The position numbers and the translations under genes were made by a program. Of a stretch of DNA of 27,689 nt, positions 22,617 through 27,689 are shown one piece after another. The stretch lies in NCBI GenBank assembly GCA_949051815.1, contig CARQVR010000043.1, forward strand, positions 1 to 27,689, written 5' to 3'. Numbering within the stretch: position 1 is the first letter of the stretch; each line of letters opens with the position of its first letter. This DNA comes from an uncultured Lachnospiraceae bacterium (lineage in GTDB: Bacteria; Bacillota; Clostridia; Lachnospirales; Lachnospiraceae). The notes beneath the pieces are model-generated. The model saw nothing but the letters and a program-made list of their open reading frames with translations, searched no databases and was not told the origin of the DNA.

Positions 22617-23821
22617 ATATCTATAGAACAACAAAAGAAACATGACATTGCCCTCATGAAATACTCTGCCATCACCCCGGTCATCTCCGATCTCCCGGCA
22701 CAGTACCAAAGCTTCAGCGAATATTTCCGCGAGGTCTCAGAAAGGGGCATCCTGCACCCGGACAGCTCCCTGCGCCACTATGCCGCATCCACCATCGCCA
22801 AATGGTACGAACTTTATGTCAAAAATGGCTTTGACTCCCTGCAGCCCTCCGGCCGATGTGACGAGGGAAAGCCGAGGAAGCTGGATGATGCCCTGCAGGA
22901 ACAGATCCTGTATCTTAAGGAGCATTACCCGAGGATGAGTGCAGCCGCCATTTATAAGCAGCTGCAGCATAACGGATCCATCCGCCGTGGAGAACTCTCC
23001 GAATCGACCATACGGGATGGCAGCACGGGTGAGATCACACAGGGCTACCTTGCTATTGATGCCGCAGTGCTTTCCAAAAAGGGAAAGATGCCGCTCCCGG
23101 TCTATGAAAGGGTGTTTTCAGCAGCGGAAAAAGGATTCATCAGTGAAACTTATGAGAATTTACGCTGTCTGGAATCCCTTTCCAAAAACTTTACGCCCAA
23201 ATGCGTCCGCACCCTCGACCGCGGTTTTGATACCAATGACTATTACCGCTATTTCCTGAAACGCGGAGAACGTTTTATCATTCGTGAAAAAAAGACTAGG
23301 AATGTTATTTACAACGGGAAGACGTGTAACATCATGGATGTGGCGCTGCGGTATAAGGGAGCATACCGTATGGATTTCAAGGATAAAAGAGGCAGGAGCG
23401 TCCAGTGGAAGATGAGCTGCATCCCTGTAAGGCTTTATAAATTTCCAGCAAAAGAACTGGTTTTGACCGTCGTATATGGCTTTGGGGAAGAACCCATGCT
23501 CCTGCTCTCCAACCTGAAAATGCAGGAGAAAAAAATTGTGCCACATCATTACCAAAGTGTATCTGCTGCAATGGCGGGTCGAGGAATATTTCCGGTTCAA
23601 GAAACAGCAGTCATAAAGACAGTATTTTTCTTGCAGAATTAAAGGAATGTTCCAAAAGGATTTATGAAGTGCTGCAGTTTGCTCTTTATGCCATAGGGTA
23701 TGCCATGAAACGCGTGCTGTCCATGTGCCGTTCAGGTATCAGCGGCTTCCTGCCGCCGAAAATCAGGTCACAGCAGATGAACCTGTTTGAATACTTTAAA
23801 ATAGCTGACTGTGGGACATGA
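22617..23821 (+). pseudogene. Chimeric, frameshifted transposase remnant
   Basis: The first about 130 codons are the helix-turn-helix N-terminus of a rve-type transposase (SIEQQKKHDIALMKYSAI, later EQILYLKEHYPRMSAAAIYKQL). The expected start is ATA at 22617 after AGGAGG, not ATG; the open frame can otherwise begin at a GTG at 22560 or the ATG at 22656. At about 23010 the sequence switches to the DDE part of an IS4-like transposase (TLDRGFDTNDYYRYFLKRGERFIIREKK). Near 23,540 a +1 shift moves the conserved ITKVYLLQWRVEEYFRFKK segment to another frame. Near 23,605 a second shift moves the tail (IFLAELKECSKRIYEVLQF) to a third frame ending at 23821. Two IS elements recombined and decayed; no active enzyme is expected. 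Confidence 0.75.
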
Positions 23822-24353
23822 AGAGCTAAAAAATGGGGAAACTGGAAACTGATAAAAACCTAAGAACATTGCTTTTTATGCTTCAATAGAATATAATAAT
23901 ATTAAAAAACAGAATCCTGTCAAATGAAAATTTAATTACAAACAAAGTAATAGAGCTTTGAGGTATAGGTGACTAAATACTACAGCCTGAGCTATGGCTA
24001 TCCCTCCTGCAAGGAAGAATTTTGCGAAACGGAAAACCTGCAATTATAAAGTCTCGGGCTCCTGACGCATTGGTAGAAAAAGATCCGTCGTCCGACACCT
24101 CTGTCGCATAGACAATGTATCAGTAATATGTGAATGGACTACCCAGTCAGGAGAAAGGCTCGAAGCAGTATAACGTTCAAATTGGCCGACTTAGATTTGC
24201 TAACTGGATTATTGACTGCTCGCAACATTACTTTCGATCGGTATATAATTACTTCAATCGGGAACTTATGAAACTATTACATATTGTTCAGTATCATGTG
24301 GTAGTCATTAATGAGTATTATACTATTGATTCCAAGAATAAAAATACGTTAGG
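23822..24353. other. Gene-poor AT-rich gap before the BtrH-like gene
   Basis: No gene I can support firmly. It contains a 26-codon frame (23969-24049, listed separately) and a 79-codon frame from a GTG at 24130 that runs into the next gene without a ribosome site or known similarity. A TATAAT-like box is near 24243-24248 but has no good -35 box. Confidence 0.4.
23969..24049 (+). CDS. Possible 26-aa Tyr/Cys-containing peptide
   Basis: GTG-started frame: TKYYSLSYGYPSC, then KEEFCETENLQL. GAGGT is a few nt upstream. It is Tyr-rich at the N-terminus and has two Cys. The nearby genes are of natural-product type, so it might be a small precursor. It could equally be a chance frame or a broken gene start. 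Low support. Confidence 0.2.
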   Translation: MTKYYSLSYGYPSCKEEFCETENLQL

Positions 24354-25481
24354 ATGGCGAACACCATGAATTATAAAATATTACCATACAAAACAAACAA
24401 AAATGGCTACTTCCCTGCTGACACAGTAACTTTATCAATTTTAGATACCTATAATGACCAAATCTCTTTTTTATATGGATTTTATAATTTATTTGCTTTT
24501 GAATGCAATTATATGGATGGTAGCATAATCTATAATGTCGAGTTAGATTGGAATTGCCCCACATTATGTAGAAAGGAAATGCCCCGATCAGTTTTACAGA
24601 ATATTAGTAATATTTCTTTCATTGACTTTATAATCTCAAGTATTAATGAAGGATATTATATTTATATCACACTGGATAGTGGCAAGATTAATTGTTATCA
24701 TATCAAAAATATAGATTTTATACCTCATCCCTTAATTATATATGGATACAATCAATCCCAAAAAGAATTTTATATTGCCGATTATTTTAATGGTACAAAT
24801 TACAGTGATAATGTAATGTCATACGCCGAGATCAATGCAGCAAACAGTTCGTTACTCTCACAGATGATACGGTTAGATTCTTTATGTGGAACAAATGATT
24901 CAATATTAGACATTGAATTAATCAAATATTTAAAAAACTGTAACATTATACTTGATAAAGACTATATACGTCATTCCCTTAGTCTATTTCTCGAAGGTAG
25001 ATGGGTAACTGGTAATACAAACTGTTTTATACAAAATCGTACATTACCCAGAACAGCTATTGACGGTTTTGGCAATAGCAGATATTATGAGGCAACAACA
25101 TTTAACGAAAAATATGGTATAAATGCTTTTTGGGGAATAGTGCAACATCTAGAAAACTGTATAAGTTCCGATAAATATATGTTTAATTTTAGACATATAC
25201 AATTAATAAGCTTATACTACGAATTATTTATTAAAAAAATATTTATACTAAAACAAGAATTACCATATTTAGACACGATGGAACACCTTAACAAAATATT
25301 ATCAGATGTAAATGTTCATAAAGAAATATTACAAACTGCCGTTTCACTTTCACTAAAATACACACTCAAAAAGCAACAAGGTATAAACAACATAGATTAT
25401 CTGGTTAGAGTAAACAATATTGTAAAAGAAGAAACACAATATATTTATGACATAAATTACATAATTAGAAACTCATTATAA
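24354..25481 (+). CDS. BtrH-N/C39-peptidase-like papain-fold protein, natural-product type
   Basis: 375-aa protein in very AT-rich DNA. The middle resembles the BtrH N-terminal / C39-like papain-fold group (BtrH is the acyltransferase of butirosin synthesis). The pattern IISSINEGYYIYITLD is followed by HPLIIYGYNQSQKEFYIADYFN and a later SYAEINAA. A Cys (WNCPTLCRKE) comes ahead of it, and the His in the HPLIIYGY segment is the likely second catalytic residue. There is no signal peptide or membrane segment. The C-terminal half (about 200-375) is helical and unassigned. The ATG at 24354 has only a weak AGG; the ATG at 24366 (MNYKILPYK) is the other candidate. It may act as an acyltransferase or peptidase-like tailoring enzyme; no partner gene is directly adjacent. 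Confidence 0.5.
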   Translation: MANTMNYKILPYKTNKNGYFPADTVTLSILDTYNDQISFLYGFYNLFAFECNYMDGSIIYNVELDWNCPTLCRKEMPRSVLQNISNISFIDFIISSINEGYYIYITLDSGKINCYHIKNIDFIPHPLIIYGYNQSQKEFYIADYFNGTNYSDNVMSYAEINAANSSLLSQMIRLDSLCGTNDSILDIELIKYLKNCNIILDKDYIRHSLSLFLEGRWVTGNTNCFIQNRTLPRTAIDGFGNSRYYEATTFNEKYGINAFWGIVQHLENCISSDKYMFNFRHIQLISLYYELFIKKIFILKQELPYLDTMEHLNKILSDVNVHKEILQTAVSLSLKYTLKKQQGINNIDYLVRVNNIVKEETQYIYDINYIIRNSL

Positions 25482-25829
25482 ATGATTGAAAGCTCAGATA
25501 CTTAGAAAACGCCTAAAAACAGGCTTCTGCTCCTTCAAGACAGGTAAAGCGGAGGATTTACTTTTTTAATCTTGGATTATATGGCCAGCCTTTCAGAGTT
25601 TGCTAACCAATTTGTAAAAGGTTTCGGAATGAATGCCTTGTTTCTGGTGCCACTGATAAGCAGACCGTCCGCTTTGGCATCATTCCATGATAAGATTAAT
25701 CTGCTCAGATTTTCTTACACGGGCAGAATTCATAATGGTTGTTCCTCGGATAACTGATCCCTTTTTCTCTTGTGTAGATTAGATGAAATGCGGCATTATT
25801 ACAGGCGCAGACAATATCTGATGACTAAC
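25482..25829. other. Intergenic stretch with an IS66 remnant
   Basis: Holds a weak GCCT/AGGC stem after the BtrH-like gene and the IS66 tnpA remnant listed below. Nothing else seen. Confidence 0.4.
25566..25733 (-). pseudogene. IS66-family tnpA (OrfA) remnant with two in-frame stops
   Basis: On the minus strand from an ATG at 25733: MNSARVRKSEQINLIME, TGA, CQSGRSAYQWHQKQGIHSET, FYKLVSKL, TGA, KAGHI, and TAA at 25566. This matches the start of IS66 TnpA proteins (..IMECRQSGLS..W....GI..GTFY.WVSKLRK). The stops replace expected residues, so the gene is dead. The rest of the IS (tnpB, tnpC) is absent. Confidence 0.75.
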
Positions 25830-26585
25830 TTATCTCTTACGCAATAAACCATCAACATTACATATATTACAAGGTTGAATGAGCTGTCGTTGTTTTAAAA
25901 TATCTTTTCTTAGGTTATTAAAATACGAACTATCCAAAATAGACAAATAGCTCTTTTCTTTGATATTACCTAATTTCAATGTAGCCTGAGCATCATAGCA
26001 ACACACTCTTACATTCCCATCCCAGCCGATAACTGATTGAATATATGGAATAAAACAACTCTTATAGCGTCTATTATCACTGCAAACCACGCTACCAGCT
26101 CGATTATATTCCCAATGCCCCTCATTAAAATATCTTTTATCTTGTACTTCAATCTTTGAGTTTCTTATATAATATTCTTTAGCTAACGCAAGAGTTTTAT
26201 CATCATAACAACTAATAACAAGTTTATTTAGTCCTGCCGCAAACAAAGAATCACATAAATTTTTCGTTAATAAATCTCCATTTGTTGTAATAATTAATGA
26301 AACCGAGTCATTCAATATTTTTCGGGCAATTCTAATCAGCTCACCACTTACAATTCGATCATCCAAAAGCGGTTCATTTATTGAAAAAAGAGATAACATT
26401 CCCGAAAAATTAATTTCTTTTAAATCTTCAAAGATCTTTATAATATATTCAGTTTCTAGAAATTCATTTGTTTTGTTGTAGTAAGATGGAACATTACCAA
26501 ATAAGCACCACTTACACTTTCTTGTGCAAGCACTACATGTCTCTATTTCTATATATTTAAGAGTTTTAAATATATGGGGCATCAA
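25830..26585 (-). CDS. Radical SAM/SPASM-type enzyme
   Basis: 251-aa radical S-adenosylmethionine enzyme. Near residues 17-26, CTRKCKWC is the CxxxCxxC site for the catalytic 4Fe-4S cluster, preceded by the usual beta strand (YIEIETC). The middle has the partial barrel: FSINEPLLD, then LIITTNGDLL and KLVISCYD. The C-terminal part has GWDGNVRVCCYDA, LGNIKEKSY and PCNICN, a SPASM/Twitch-like region with Cys ligands for an auxiliary cluster. The overall size and order fit small SPASM/Twitch enzymes (for example BtrN or peptide-modifying types). The substrate cannot be read from sequence. It lies about 60 nt downstream of the carbamoyltransferase fragment on the same strand, probably one transcript. 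GC is very low compared with the core genes. Confidence 0.85.
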   Translation of the reverse strand: MMPHIFKTLKYIEIETCSACTRKCKWCLFGNVPSYYNKTNEFLETEYIIKIFEDLKEINFSGMLSLFSINEPLLDDRIVSGELIRIARKILNDSVSLIITTNGDLLTKNLCDSLFAAGLNKLVISCYDDKTLALAKEYYIRNSKIEVQDKRYFNEGHWEYNRAGSVVCSDNRRYKSCFIPYIQSVIGWDGNVRVCCYDAQATLKLGNIKEKSYLSILDSSYFNNLRKDILKQRQLIQPCNICNVDGLLRKR

Positions 26586-26645
26586 TCATTCTCTATACTT
26601 TCTTAATATTTTTTCAAAACACCTATATTTGACTATACTAAGCGC

Positions 26646-27653
26646 CTACTTATTCAAATACATTACACCGCTTTCTATCCACCTTCTTGTTTGTTCATTT
26701 ATAAGCAGTTTATCTATAATATTTTTCAACAACTTAACATCTTTCTCATTTTCAAGCCTAAACATATGTAAACCTTCCTCAAGTATATACATTTGTATGT
26801 AAATAAAGGGTAAATTATATGGATTTAATTTTTCCTTCCAATCATTTATTTCTGATTCACTTAGCCACTGATCAAATGTATTATTCCTTTTGAAAGGTAT
26901 TTCTTTAGTATAATTCGAAAAATTATGCAATTCAAGTCTAGATCCATTTATATACACTATCGGTATCTGTTTGCGTAATGCAAAATCTAGCGCCTCTTCT
27001 ATTTTATTAATAATAGGTTCGCCTTTATCATTTAATGAAGTATTACATAGGAGTGGAATGTTTGTATAGGCTTCATAAGATTTTACTACCTCATACAACC
27101 TTCCTATTGAATTATCAGCGGTCTGAATCCTTGCACTATTATCTATATGACATATAGCATGTATATCTTTACTATACTCAGTTTTAATATTAAACGTATG
27201 AAGCATATATGGAGAAAAATATACATTATCAAAATACATGTCCGCAAACTTATAATCAACTATTGGAGCAACCGGACGCCACCATTGTCTCTGTTTAATT
27301 CTGTTAAGAATATCTTTGCTCTTTATATATCTCGCGTCCGCAATTAAACATCTATGTCCTAAAGCTCGAGGACCAATTTCTGCTTTTTCATCAAACCAAA
27401 CTATTGGATAATCAATTATATCATCTACGATTATGTTTAAATCCAAAGGATGAATTGATTTTATAAATTGTGACATATTTGCCGCTTTAATAACCTCTAA
27501 TAAATCTCTTTTATCACTATCTCCATAAAATGCCCCTCTTAATTTGAAGTCGAAACATTGCTGTCTTTTATAAAATGTGTATAATGCAATACCCATCGAC
27601 ATACCCGTATCACTCACGCAGGGTACAGTATAAAGGGGGTGTCGCAAAATCAT
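26646..27653 (-). pseudogene. C-terminal part of an O-carbamoyltransferase (NodU/CmcH/TobZ family), probably truncated
   Basis: The family transfers carbamoyl groups to hydroxyls of antibiotics, Nod factors or similar. Only its second half is here. TVPCVSDTGMSMGIALY corresponds to the end of the Kae1/HypF-like ATP-binding domain. The C-terminal domain follows with EIGPRALGHRCLIADAR, ILNRIKQRQWWRPVAPIV, IGRLYEVV and TNIPLLCNTSLNDKGEPI, all well conserved. Full-length members have about 550-600 aa; this open frame has 335 aa and a TAG at 27684-27686, so the roughly 270 N-terminal residues are missing. The first codons (MILRHPL) do not look like this family. A transposon-like sequence seems to join at about 27,637. 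It is either a pseudogene or a split gene. Confidence 0.75.
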
Positions 27654-27689
27654 TAAATCAGATGATTGGGCGGTACCCCTGCTCTATTT

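Noticed and set aside
24130..24369. 79-codon frame upstream of the BtrH-like gene
   Set aside because: GTG start, no Shine-Dalgarno, no recognisable family, and it runs into the next gene in another frame.
25572..25757. 61-codon plus-strand frame
   Set aside because: Antisense reading of the IS66 tnpA remnant.
1..27689. CRISPR arrays, rRNA and tRNA genes
   Set aside because: No regularly spaced repeats and no cloverleaf or rRNA-like sequence noticed on either strand. A tRNA scan would confirm this.

Overview
The window looks like the chromosome of a Gram-positive, low-sigma-complexity Clostridia member, most likely Lachnospiraceae. The basis is protein style, strong Shine-Dalgarno sites, and a GC-rich core carrying the gene order pyrH-frr-uppS-cdsA-dxr-rseP. 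I cannot name a species from sequence alone.

Core region (about 1-12,720, almost all on the minus strand). A cytoplasmic Ser/Thr kinase follows a PP2C phosphatase. A palindromic, non-coding repeat that looks like a MITE sits just upstream of the phosphatase gene. Next, in minus-strand transcription order, come a membrane-anchored polysaccharide deacetylase, a bactofilin, then pyrH, frr, uppS, cdsA, dxr and rseP, ending at a strong terminator that overlaps the rseP stop codon. This operon covers UMP phosphorylation, ribosome recycling, undecaprenyl and CDP-diacylglycerol lipid supply, the MEP isoprenoid pathway and regulated membrane proteolysis. A chemoreceptor gene overlaps by 4 nt a lipoprotein sugar-binding protein gene, and no transporter genes are adjacent.

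Accessory region 1 (about 12,830-21,600). First is a two-gene unit made of an XRE-type regulator and an AbiEii/DUF6036-like nucleotidyltransferase, which looks like a toxin-antitoxin pair with a near-consensus promoter. Next is an integrative element of mixed origin. It holds a Tn916/Tn1549-type tyrosine integrase, excisionase, orphan Phd-type antitoxin, HTH_16 protein, sigma-like regulator, a candidate oriT, MobC and a MobA/VirD2-type relaxase. No conjugation channel genes are present, so it is best read as a mobilizable element. Downstream are a PD-(D/E)XK (Rpn-type) nuclease-like gene and a small regulator. The regulator is divergent from a two-gene operon ending in a SymE-like toxin. Three 18-bp operator copies lie in the divergent promoter region.

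Accessory region 2 (about 21,600-27,689). This is an insertion-sequence graveyard: a probable group II intron 3' end, a DUF6431-type IS protein, a chimeric and frameshifted transposase, and an IS66 tnpA remnant with two in-frame stops. Embedded in it is very AT-rich DNA coding for a BtrH-N/C39-like papain-fold protein, a radical SAM/SPASM protein and the C-terminal part of a NodU/CmcH/TobZ-type O-carbamoyltransferase. Together these suggest the edge of an acquired, possibly decaying, natural-product cluster that continues past the right end. The carbamoyltransferase seems to be cut near 27,640, where the sequence changes to something resembling an IS terminus.
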